Shown here: positions 24,258 through 31,406 of the stretch, in pieces
How the letters are laid out: the number at the start of each line of letters is the position of its first letter
Position numbering within the stretch: the stretch's first letter is position 1
Assembly (NCBI GenBank): GCA_018971725.1
Contig: JAGXAE010000003.1
Location: 1 to 46,088, forward strand
Length of the DNA: 46,088 nt
Origin: Pseudomonadota bacterium
GTDB taxonomy: Bacteria; Pseudomonadota; Alphaproteobacteria; Acetobacterales; Acetobacteraceae
Direction: 5' to 3'
Translations under genes and position numbers: made by a program
Notes under the pieces: generated by a model
Seen by the model: the letters and a program-made list of their open reading frames with translations, nothing else
Told to the model about the DNA's origin: nothing
Databases searched by the model: none

Positions 24258-25133
24258 GTGCGGGCTTTCCTTGTGGCTTGCGCCGGCGTGCTGATCGCGG
24301 GGTGTGCCGGAACGTTGATGTGGTCTCCCGTCACCATTCTCAATGCCTTGGCGCTGGGACCGTATCACACGGAAAAAGATATTTCCTACGGCACCGGCCC
24401 GCGCCAACGGCTTGACGTGTACATTCCCCGCCACACCAACGGCGCACCTCTGGTGGTGTTCTATTACGGCGGCAGCTGGAAGTTTGGCGAAAAATCCCTC
24501 TACCGCTTCGTGGGGGCGGCTCTGGCGTCAAACGGCGTGGTGGTGGTCATCCCCGATTACCGGCTCTATCCGCAAACCCGTTTCCCCGGGTTTTTGCAGG
24601 ACTCCGCCGCCGCCCTGGCCTGGGCCAAGGCGCACGCGGCGGGTCTGGGCGCTAATCCCGCGCGCCTCTTCGTGATGGGCCATTCCGCGGGGGCTTATAA
24701 TGCGGTGATGCTGGCACTGGACCCGCAATGGCTCGCCCCTTTTGGCCTGTCGCCGCAGCACGACATTGCCGGGGTCATCGGTCTGGCCGGGCCGTATGAT
24801 TTTCTGCCGCTCACCGACCCCAAGCTGAAAATGATTTTCGGCCCGCCGGATGAGCTGGCCCGCACGCAACCGATCAATTTCGTCACCCCCTTCGCCCCGC
24901 CGGTGTTTCTGGCCGCCGGCACAACGGACACCACGGTGGATCCTGGCAACAGCGCGCGCCTGGCGGCACGTTTGGCCCAGGCGGGCGATGAGGTGACGCT
25001 GAAGCACTATCCAGGTGCGGATCACCGCAGTCTGGTCGGTGCGATCTCCCCTCTGCTGGGGGGTATCGCGCCGGTTCTTCCCGATTGTCTGGCCTTTATT
25101 TTCCGCACGCCCCGCCCGAGGAGATCCACATGA
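24258..25133 (+). CDS. Lipoprotein alpha/beta hydrolase (esterase/lipase family)
   Basis: The 291-residue protein begins at GTG 24258 with a lipoprotein signal whose lipobox is LIAGC (C16), so it is probably anchored in the envelope. The hydrolase core has YYGGSW as an oxyanion motif, nucleophile S143 in GHSAG, and a late acid/histidine pair in TDTTVDPG and ADHRS. It is third in the rpoE transcript. A role in releasing or remodelling acyl lipids is plausible given its neighbours. Confidence 0.9.
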   Translation: MRAFLVACAGVLIAGCAGTLMWSPVTILNALALGPYHTEKDISYGTGPRQRLDVYIPRHTNGAPLVVFYYGGSWKFGEKSLYRFVGAALASNGVVVVIPDYRLYPQTRFPGFLQDSAAALAWAKAHAAGLGANPARLFVMGHSAGAYNAVMLALDPQWLAPFGLSPQHDIAGVIGLAGPYDFLPLTDPKLKMIFGPPDELARTQPINFVTPFAPPVFLAAGTTDTTVDPGNSARLAARLAQAGDEVTLKHYPGADHRSLVGAISPLLGGIAPVLPDCLAFIFRTPRPRRST

Positions 25134-26158
25134 GTACGTTCGCCGCCCGCGCCGCTCATCTCGCCGAAACCGCCCCCCTGCCGGACGCGCTGCTGCGTCT
25201 GGGCATCGCCGCTCTGGTGGGACGGACGCAGCTTGCCCTGAGCCGGGGCGGGAAGGACACCGCCTCTTTCGTCCACGGCATGGACGCCTATCCTATCGCC
25301 TTGCACACGGACGATGCCAACCGCCAACATTATGAGCTGCCGCCGGCATTCTTCGGACTGATCCTGGGGCCGCACCGCAAATATTCCTGCTGCCTTTACC
25401 CCACGGGGCGTGAGACGCTGGAGGAGGCCGAGCTGCACGCGCTGGAAGAGACCGTCGCCCATGCCGGGCTGGAAGATGGCCAGCAGATTCTGGAACTGGG
25501 CTGCGGTTGGGGGGCGCTCAGCCTGTTCATGGCGGCGCGCTTTCCCGGCGCGCGAATCACGGCGGTTTCCAATTCCGCCTCGCAGCGCCGCCATATCGAG
25601 GCCGAGGCACAGACACGCGGGCTGAGCAATCTGCGCGTCATCACCATGGATATGAATGAATTCGTTCCGGAACAAAAATTTGATCGTGTGGTGTCGGTGG
25701 AAATGTTTGAGCACATGGCCAACTGGCGGGCGCTACTCGCTCGGGTGCGGGGCTGGCTGAAGCCGCAAGGCAGGCTGTTCCTGCATGTGTTCACCCACGC
25801 CACCCACCCCTACCGGTTTGACCATGACGATGACGCCGACTGGATCGCCCAGCATTTCTTCACCGGCGGGATCATGCCCAGCCATGATCTGGCGTCATCC
25901 TTCCCCGATCTCTTTGTGCAAGAGCGCGACTGGCGCTGGAAAGGCACCCATTACGCCCGCACCGCCCGCCACTGGCTTGCGAATTATGACGCCAATCAAG
26001 GGCAGGTCCGTGCGCTGCTGGATGAGGTGTACGGTGCGCAGGCGCCACTCTGGGCACGGCGCTGGCGGCTATTCTTCCTGGCCACCGAAGGGCTGTTCGG
26101 CTACGCTGGCGGTAAGCCCTGGGGTGTCAGCCATTACCTGCTGGCGCCAGCGCCGTGA
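25130..26158 (+). CDS. CFA-like SAM-dependent fatty acid methyltransferase
   Basis: The 342-residue protein is a second CFA-superfamily enzyme, diverged from the one at 19679. It lacks the long N-terminal lipid-binding part and starts almost at the catalytic half: ANRQHYELPPAFF, KYSCCLYP, SAM-binding ILELGCGWGALSLFMAARFP, then VVSVEMFEHMANW and FFTGGIMPSHDL. ATG 25130 follows GAGGAGA and overlaps the hydrolase stop. In Rhodobacter an enzyme of this class methylates unsaturated acyl chains as the first step to methylated furan fatty acids. Confidence 0.9.
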   Translation: MSTFAARAAHLAETAPLPDALLRLGIAALVGRTQLALSRGGKDTASFVHGMDAYPIALHTDDANRQHYELPPAFFGLILGPHRKYSCCLYPTGRETLEEAELHALEETVAHAGLEDGQQILELGCGWGALSLFMAARFPGARITAVSNSASQRRHIEAEAQTRGLSNLRVITMDMNEFVPEQKFDRVVSVEMFEHMANWRALLARVRGWLKPQGRLFLHVFTHATHPYRFDHDDDADWIAQHFFTGGIMPSHDLASSFPDLFVQERDWRWKGTHYARTARHWLANYDANQGQVRALLDEVYGAQAPLWARRWRLFFLATEGLFGYAGGKPWGVSHYLLAPAP

Positions 26159-26928
26159 TCCTCTGCCTCTATGCGGGTCTCTTTGTGTCGCTGGCGATGT
26201 TGCTGGCCTGGGCGGTGCAGCGCGCATCCGGCAATGCCGGCTGGATAGATGTGTTCTGGACCTTTTCCACCGGCCTCGCTCTGGCCGTCGTAGCCTTGGC
26301 CGCGCCGGGGGCGACCTGGAGGCACGTACTGCTGGCGGCACTCGTATTGGTCTGGGCGGCGCGGCTGGGCGGGCATATTGCCTGGCGCGTGGCCACCAGC
26401 CCCGAGGATACCCGCTACGCCATGATGCGCGCGGCGGCGTGTGCCGGCTTTCAGGGCGAGGTTTTGCGGTTGATCGCGGGCCAGGGGCCGGTGAGCGGGC
26501 TGCTGGCAATATCCGTCTATCTGGCCGCCGCACAGCCTGCTCAAACGGTGCGCCCGGCCGATCTCGCGGGTGCCGCCATACTCATCCTGGCCTTGGCCGG
26601 CGAGGCGCTGGCGGACCAGCAACTGCACGCTTGGCGCGCCCGGCCGCAAAATGCCGGTGGAATTTGCGAGACGGGATTGTGGGCGCTCTGCCGTCACCCG
26701 AATTATCTGTTCGAGGCACTGGTCTGGCTGGCCTATCCCGTGATTGCCTTGGTGCCTACACAGCCCCTAACCTGGCTTTCTATCGTGGCGCCGGCGCTGA
26801 TGTTCCTGGTGTTGCGCTATCTCACAGGTGTGCCGCCGCTGGAAGCCGCCATGCGCACCCGCCGGGGCGCTGTCTACGATGCCTATGTGGCGCGCACCAA
26901 TGCCATGTGGCCGCGCTGGCCGGGATGA
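26155..26928 (+). CDS. DUF1295 membrane protein (steroid-reductase-like fold)
   Basis: The 257-residue protein starts at GTG 26155 inside the preceding stop. It has several hydrophobic helices, the GWIDVFWTFSTGL segment, and the C-terminal signature GLWALCRHPNYLFEALVWLAYP, shared with isoprenylcysteine methyltransferases and 5-alpha-reductases. It is a predicted NAD(P)H-using inner-membrane oxidoreductase acting on lipids. It overlaps the truncated photolyase in ATGA. Confidence 0.9.
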   Translation: MILCLYAGLFVSLAMLLAWAVQRASGNAGWIDVFWTFSTGLALAVVALAAPGATWRHVLLAALVLVWAARLGGHIAWRVATSPEDTRYAMMRAAACAGFQGEVLRLIAGQGPVSGLLAISVYLAAAQPAQTVRPADLAGAAILILALAGEALADQQLHAWRARPQNAGGICETGLWALCRHPNYLFEALVWLAYPVIALVPTQPLTWLSIVAPALMFLVLRYLTGVPPLEAAMRTRRGAVYDAYVARTNAMWPRWPG

Positions 26929-27080
26929 CTCAGATCGTCTGGTTCAAGCGTGATCTGCGTCTGCAAAAGGCCTGTCTGGAGATTTTTGTACCGGTTGAAT
27001 TGAGACAAACTGGTATGGTTGAGCCTGTCCCCATCGTTGGTCCGGTCTTTATGAGAAAAACCAGTCTTTTTGGCTCATGA
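26925..27080 (+). pseudogene. phrB: Photolyase gene truncated by an IS-like end
   Basis: ATG 26925 overlaps the DUF1295 stop and encodes MTQIVWFKRDLRLQ, the invariant N-terminus of deoxyribodipyrimidine photolyase/cryptochrome. After about 14-16 codons (near 26972) it runs into the TGTCTGGAG IS-like end and stops at 27078-27080. The other 450 or so residues, with the FAD and DNA-binding parts, are absent from this window. A photolyase is a regular RpoE target in Rhodobacter, so this locus has lost its repair enzyme. Confidence 0.85.
26973..27013. mobile_element. IS-like terminal remnant within the photolyase gene
   Basis: TGTCTGGAGATTTTTGTACC and the following 20 bases match 16059-16098 at 32 of 40 positions. 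It begins exactly where photolyase similarity ends. No transposase follows; bases 27014-27184 up to glpK contain nothing I recognise, so an insertion followed by a deletion is likely. Confidence 0.55.
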
Positions 27081-27184
27081 GCAGCGTGGCGCTCCTGAAC
27101 CAAAATCGCCAAATTTTATTTTTCCAACTCCTGAGGTAAATCAATGGAGTTTGACATTGTGTTCTTTCCCGACAGATTATTTTA

Positions 27185-28684
27185 TTAATCCACCCAGTCG
27201 AAAGCGCGCTGCACCGCCTTCTTCCAAGATTTGTAGTAATGGGCACGTTTTTCTTCAGCCAACGCGGGTTCCCAGCTCTTGTCCATCTGCCAGTTGGCGC
27301 GCAGATCCTCGGTGTTGCGCCAATAGCCTGTGGCGAGGCCCGCGGCGTACGCCGCGCCAAGTGCCGTCGTTTCCGTAACTTTCGGGCGGATAACAGGAAC
27401 ATTCAGAATATCCGCCTGGAACTGCATGAGCAGCTCATTGGCCACCATGCCGCCATCGGTCTTCAAGCTGGTGAGCTTGATGCCGCTATCGGCCTCCATC
27501 GCTTCCACCACGTCGCGCGTCTGGTAGGCGGTGGACTCCAGCGCCGCGCGGGCGAGATGCGCACGGGTGGCGAAGCGGGTGAGACCCGCGATCACGCCAC
27601 GCGCACTCTCCTTCCAATACGGCGCGTACAAGCCAGAGAAAGCAGGAACGATGTAAACATCTCCGTTATCCTCGACGGATTTCGCCAGCGGCTCGATCTG
27701 CGGGGCGACATCGAACAGCTTCATGTTGTCGCGCAGCCATTGCACCAGCGCGCCGGTGATGGCGATGGCGCCTTCCAGCGCGTAGACCGGCTTGCTCCCA
27801 TCGAACTGATAGGCCAGCGTGGTAAGCAGCCCGGCCTTGGACTGCACGGGCTCCGTGCCGGTGTTCATCAGCATGAAGCAGCCGGTACCGTACGTGTTCT
27901 TCGCCTCGCCTGGGGAGAAGCAGGTCTGCCCCACCAGCGCCGCCTGCTGGTCGCCCAGAATGCCAGCCAGCTTGGCGCCGCGCAGCGTGGGCGTGGTAAT
28001 TTCGCCATACACGTTGGAAGACGGACGGATTTCCGGCAGGCAGGCGCGTGGAATATTGAATTCACGCAGCATGCCCTCGTCCCAGTCGCAGGTGGCGAGG
28101 TTCATCAGCTGGGTGCGGCTGGCGTTGGTGACATCCGTGATATGCACGCCGCCCTTGGTACCGCCCGTGAGGTTCCATACCAGCCAGCTATCAATGGTGC
28201 CGAACAACGCCTCGCCCGCTTCCGCCTTGGCAAGCGCGCCTTCCACATTCTCCAGCAGCCAGCGCAGCTTCAGGCCGGAGAAATAACTGGCCAGCGGCAG
28301 GCCGGTCTTGGCGCGGAAACGATCTTGCCCGCCATTCTTCGCGTATTCGGCACAGAGTTGGTCCACACGTGTATCCTGCCAAACCAGCGCGTTATAAAGC
28401 GGCTTACCAGTTTTCTTATACCAGATCAGCGTGGTTTCGCGCTGATTGGTGATGCCCACGGCCACCAGCTCGCTGGCCGAAAGACCCACGCGCGCCAGGG
28501 CCGCGCCGATCACCTCATTGGTGTTGTGCAGAATTTCCAGCGGGTCATGCTCGACCCAGCCTGGTCTGGGATAGATCTGCTTATGCTCTTTCTGCGCGAC
28601 GGAAACGATATTCCCCGCCTTGTCGAACACAATGAAGCGTGAGCTGGTTGTGCCTTGGTCTATGGCGCCGACATATTTTGTCAT
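27185..28684 (-). CDS. glpK: Glycerol kinase
   Basis: Glycerol kinase phosphorylates glycerol with ATP to sn-glycerol 3-phosphate. The 499-residue protein starts at ATG 28684 after GAGGAAACGGCAACAC, reads [18 protein letters not shown], and contains the FGGY-family blocks [24 protein letters not shown] and the C-terminal [17 protein letters not shown]. Length and motifs are typical. It follows glpD in the same orientation after 40 bases, so the pair forms one operon. No glpF facilitator is in view. Confidence 0.96.
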   Translation of the reverse strand: MTKYVGAIDQGTTSSRFIVFDKAGNIVSVAQKEHKQIYPRPGWVEHDPLEILHNTNEVIGAALARVGLSASELVAVGITNQRETTLIWYKKTGKPLYNALVWQDTRVDQLCAEYAKNGGQDRFRAKTGLPLASYFSGLKLRWLLENVEGALAKAEAGEALFGTIDSWLVWNLTGGTKGGVHITDVTNASRTQLMNLATCDWDEGMLREFNIPRACLPEIRPSSNVYGEITTPTLRGAKLAGILGDQQAALVGQTCFSPGEAKNTYGTGCFMLMNTGTEPVQSKAGLLTTLAYQFDGSKPVYALEGAIAITGALVQWLRDNMKLFDVAPQIEPLAKSVEDNGDVYIVPAFSGLYAPYWKESARGVIAGLTRFATRAHLARAALESTAYQTRDVVEAMEADSGIKLTSLKTDGGMVANELLMQFQADILNVPVIRPKVTETTALGAAYAAGLATGYWRNTEDLRANWQMDKSWEPALAEEKRAHYYKSWKKAVQRAFDWVD

Positions 28685-28724
28685 GTGTTGCCGTTTCCTC
28701 GTTGTCATTGCAGCCACGAATCAC

Positions 28725-30212
28725 TCAACCAGCAAGCACGGCCCGGCTCAGATAGTCATCGATGCGCGCCGACGTGCCCTCCGGCACATGCAGCCCCAGG
28801 CGGGAGCGGCGCCAGAGAACATCCTCGGCGGTGCGCACCCATTCATAGCGGACGAGATAGGCCAGTTCGGCCTCGCTCACCCCACCGCCCAAATCCTCGC
28901 CCATGTTTGTGCCAGCAAAACGCTCGGCCCGTGTGCCGTAGGCCCGCACCAGCCGGCGGGCGAGGTCCACGGGCAGTGAAGGAAACCGCCTGCGGAATTC
29001 TGTAAGATATTTGTTGAAATCAGCGAAGTCACCCCCCGGCAGGGCGACGTTTCCGGTCCAGGAAGGGCCGACCTGCCGGCCCATAGCGGGCAATAGCTTC
29101 TCCAACGCATGCTCAGCCAGCTTGCGCGCCGTGGTGATCTTGCCGCCAAACACGGAGAGCAGCGGCGGCGTTGCCTCATCATGCGTCAAATCCAGCACGT
29201 AATCGCGCGTGACCGCCTTGGCCTCGGCGGCATTGTCGTCGAAAAGTGGACGCACCCCAGCATAGGACCAGACAACATCGGCGGTTGTAACCGGCCTGCG
29301 GAAATAGCGGTTCACGGACTCGCACAGATAGGCGGTTTCCTCCGGTGAGATCTCAGCCTTGTTGGGGTCAGAATCGAATGGCACGTCGGTGGTGCCAATG
29401 AGGGAGAAATTCCGCTCATAGGGAATCACGAACACGATACGCCCATCCGGGCTCTGCAGAATGAATGCTTCCTCACCCTCATAAAGCCGCTTCGTGACGA
29501 TGTGGCTGCCCTTGATCATGCGAACATGATTTTTGGTATTGCGGCCGAGCTTGCTGTTCAACACCTCCGCCACCCAGGGGCCGGTGGCATTGACCAGGGC
29601 GCGGGCGGTGATGGGGCCGGCCTCGGTTTCGGCATGCCAGAACCCGCCTTCCGGCCGGGCAGAAAGCAGCTTGCAACGCGTGGTGATAATCGCGCCACGC
29701 TCCACCGCGTCCATGGCGTTCAACACAACCAGACGAGAATCCTCCACCCAGCAATCAGCATAGGTGAAACCGCGCCTATAGCTGGGCTGCAAAACCCTAC
29801 CCGCCGGATGCACCGTGAAGGAAACGGCGTGGGAGGCAGGCAGAGTTTTGCGCTTGGCCAAATGATCGTAAAGGAACAGGCCGGCGCGGATCATCCAGGC
29901 TGGGCGGAGATGTTTTTCGTACGGGAGTACGAATTCCAGCGGCCAGATGATATGAGGCGCGATTCCGAGCAATTTTTCACGCTCAAGAAGCGCTTCACGG
30001 ACCAGCCGGAACTCGTAATACTCAAGATACCGCAACCCGCCATGGATCAGCTTAGTGCTGGCGGAGGAGGTGTGTTGGGCCAGATCGTGCTGTTCTACAA
30101 GCTGCACGGAAAGCCCGCGCCCTGCCGCGTCACGGGCAATTGTAGCGCCATTCACGCCCCCTCCCACGATCAGCAGATCGGTAAGTCCCGCGTTTGAACC
30201 AGCTTGTATCAC
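28725..30212 (-). CDS. glpD: Aerobic glycerol-3-phosphate dehydrogenase
   Basis: This FAD enzyme oxidises glycerol 3-phosphate to dihydroxyacetone phosphate and passes electrons to quinone at the inner membrane. The 495-residue protein has LLIVGGGVNGATIARDAAGRG, SSASTKLIHGGLRYLEYYEF, IPYERNFSLIGTTDVPF and VFGGKITTARKLAE, all characteristic of GlpD. The start is GTG 30212, with GAGGGA twelve bases upstream. It is the promoter-proximal gene of the glp pair, with a GlpR-like operator 64 bases upstream. Confidence 0.96.
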   Translation of the reverse strand: MIQAGSNAGLTDLLIVGGGVNGATIARDAAGRGLSVQLVEQHDLAQHTSSASTKLIHGGLRYLEYYEFRLVREALLEREKLLGIAPHIIWPLEFVLPYEKHLRPAWMIRAGLFLYDHLAKRKTLPASHAVSFTVHPAGRVLQPSYRRGFTYADCWVEDSRLVVLNAMDAVERGAIITTRCKLLSARPEGGFWHAETEAGPITARALVNATGPWVAEVLNSKLGRNTKNHVRMIKGSHIVTKRLYEGEEAFILQSPDGRIVFVIPYERNFSLIGTTDVPFDSDPNKAEISPEETAYLCESVNRYFRRPVTTADVVWSYAGVRPLFDDNAAEAKAVTRDYVLDLTHDEATPPLLSVFGGKITTARKLAEHALEKLLPAMGRQVGPSWTGNVALPGGDFADFNKYLTEFRRRFPSLPVDLARRLVRAYGTRAERFAGTNMGEDLGGGVSEAELAYLVRYEWVRTAEDVLWRRSRLGLHVPEGTSARIDDYLSRAVLAG

Positions 30213-30275
30213 GATGGTTGTTCCCTCACTTTTCGTTGAGACTGGTTATTCGGAGGGATAGGTAAACGACCGGCT

Positions 30276-30297
30276 ATATTTTCGTAATCGAAAATAT
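30276..30297. promoter_or_regulatory. GlpR-like operator upstream of glpD
   Basis: ATATTTTCG (30276-30284) and CGAAAATAT (30289-30297) form a perfect 9-bp inverted repeat around TAAT. The TTCG...CGAA core is the pattern bound by DeoR-family GlpR repressors at glp genes. It lies where it could block the glpD promoter. No glpR gene is in the window. Confidence 0.7.
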
Positions 30298-30378
30298 TAA
30301 ACATAATGTTTTACACTATTCGTACATAAACAATAGAATTTTGCTTCGCACAACAATATATCAAGTGACAGAAGGCGC

Positions 30379-30532
30379 TTAAGGGCCGCAACGTGCCGGC
30401 GGCCTGGCCTATGGCTATGACATCGTCCCACCCCCACCTGGCAGCCTGGAGGCGGGCGAGCGCCGCATTAACCCAGCCCAGGCCGGGATCGTGCGGCGTA
30501 TTTTCCGTGACTATGTCTCGGGCATTCCACCT
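30379..30532 (+). pseudogene. Internal fragment of a large serine recombinase
   Basis: The plus strand reads LKGRNVP, then, after a one-base frameshift near 30398, GGLAYGYDIVPPPPGSLEAG, ERRINPAQAGIVRRIF and RDYVSGIPP. This is the start of the recombinase domain (PF07508 region) of serine integrases. It is a different sequence from the intact recombinase at 31407. Both its catalytic N-terminus and C-terminus are missing. The similarity ends at the inverted repeat starting 30537. Confidence 0.75.
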
Positions 30533-30536
30533 GCTA

Positions 30537-30657
30537 TGTTGATTTGCGCTGAGATTTGTTGGGGTGGAACGGCCCACGGCATCGGATGTGCCATAATGAG
30601 GTTGTTCGAAGACCATCACGAAAGGGCCGCCCCCTGGAATTTAAGCGCAAATCAACA
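30537..30657. mobile_element. 121-bp MITE-like element
   Basis: TGTTGATTTGCGCT (30537-30550) and its exact complement AGCGCAAATCAACA (30644-30657) bound 121 bases, with partial pairing continuing a few bases inward. The left terminus begins exactly where recombinase similarity stops. The interior cannot encode a transposase. No clear target-site duplication is visible. It is either a MITE or an internally deleted IS. Confidence 0.6.
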
Positions 30658-30773
30658 AGCTTGGCACCAACACGGCGTGGACCAAACCGCAAACCAAGAA
30701 CGCTCGAACCCTGTTGGCTGCCATCGAGTCTGTCATCGAATCGCATGCCACGCATATCGAGCCGCTTTTGTAA
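30645..30773 (+). pseudogene. Unrecognised C-terminal gene fragment
   Basis: A frame open from the right terminus of the MITE-like element encodes NTAWTKPQTKNARTLLAAIE and SVIESHATHIEPLL before TAA 30771-30773. The composition is protein-like. It is followed closely by a second small frame with a strong ribosome site. I do not recognise the family; it may be the tail of a gene cut by the element. Confidence 0.35.
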
Positions 30774-30782
30774 GGGGCCAGA

Positions 30783-31010
30783 ATGACCGAGTCCCCATAC
30801 AAACCATCGAAGCTTTCCAAACCCGGCAAACGCCAAGATCCACCGATTCGCACAGAGTGTTTTCTCTGGGCGTTGAAGGATGTCATCTGGCTAAAACCGA
30901 TGCAGCGACTTGCACCGGAGGATGATTCTGCAATGCCAAACCCAGCTGAGGCGCAAGCGAACGACGCCGATCCCGGACCAGATCGTATATTTTTGACTTT
31001 TTGCAATTGA
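30783..31010 (+). CDS. Possible 75-residue hypothetical protein
   Basis: ATG 30783 is preceded by AAGGGG at five bases, which decides the start. The product begins MTESPYKPSKLSKPGKRQD and contains FLWALKDVIWLKPMQR and an acidic, proline-rich tail. It follows a frame that stops nine bases upstream, as in an operon. I recognise no domain, and it may be mobile-element cargo. Confidence 0.4.
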   Translation: MTESPYKPSKLSKPGKRQDPPIRTECFLWALKDVIWLKPMQRLAPEDDSAMPNPAEAQANDADPGPDRIFLTFCN

Positions 31011-31170
31011 GCCGGTCTCGCAACGTATAATCTGTTAGACGACTTACCAACTATGCCTGTAACCGGCCTGTTGCCTGGGGTTTTGACCAACACAGAACAC
31101 CCAGGCGGTACCATGGTCCTTGGCCACGTCGTATTTTTTCGCTTGTTGCAATTGAGCCGGCTTCGTAATG
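30983..31170. repeat. Imperfect direct repeat pair of about 42 bp
   Basis: Bases 30983-31025 and 31129-31170 share TCGTAT, a T-rich run, the identical core TTGCAATTGAGCCGG and a trailing TCG. They are 146 bases apart in the same orientation upstream of the recombinase. They could be accessory recombinase-binding sites or decayed element ends. The surrounding 31011-31237 holds no gene I can support. Confidence 0.45.
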
Positions 31171-31237
31171 GCTCAACCCAGGTCCATTTGCTGTCCTCGC
31201 CCGCAAACCATGTTGACGACGCCCGATACTCACGCCC

Positions 31238-31402
31238 ATGCGCAAGCGTGGGAATACCGAATCGGGCCTGCCAGGCCGCCGGGATCAAAAGCTCCCGGCG
31301 GCTGAGTGCGTCCCCACGCCTGCATTGCCGATCACTGACCAGGAACGTGCCTTGTTTGCCGCCTTGTTCGGCTCTTTAATTGATCAAATCCTGCGGAACT
31401 AG
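31238..31402 (+). CDS. Possible 54-residue protein upstream of the recombinase
   Basis: The frame from ATG 31238 encodes MRKRGNTESGLPGRRDQKLP and then TDQERALFAALFGSLIDQIL before TAG 31400-31402, four bases before the recombinase ATG. The C-terminal half is a good amphipathic helix and the composition is protein-like. No ribosome site is visible. It may be a small accessory factor of the integrase. Confidence 0.4.
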   Translation: MRKRGNTESGLPGRRDQKLPAAECVPTPALPITDQERALFAALFGSLIDQILRN

Positions 31403-31406
31403 ATAA

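Noticed and set aside
27239-28642. A 467-codon plus-strand frame opposite glpK.
   Set aside because: glpK on the minus strand carries every glycerol kinase motif; the antisense product resembles nothing.
30641-31288. A 215-codon minus-strand frame in the debris upstream of the recombinase.
   Set aside because: No domain, no ribosome site, and it crosses the MITE-like terminus and both repeats; better plus-strand frames occupy the same region.
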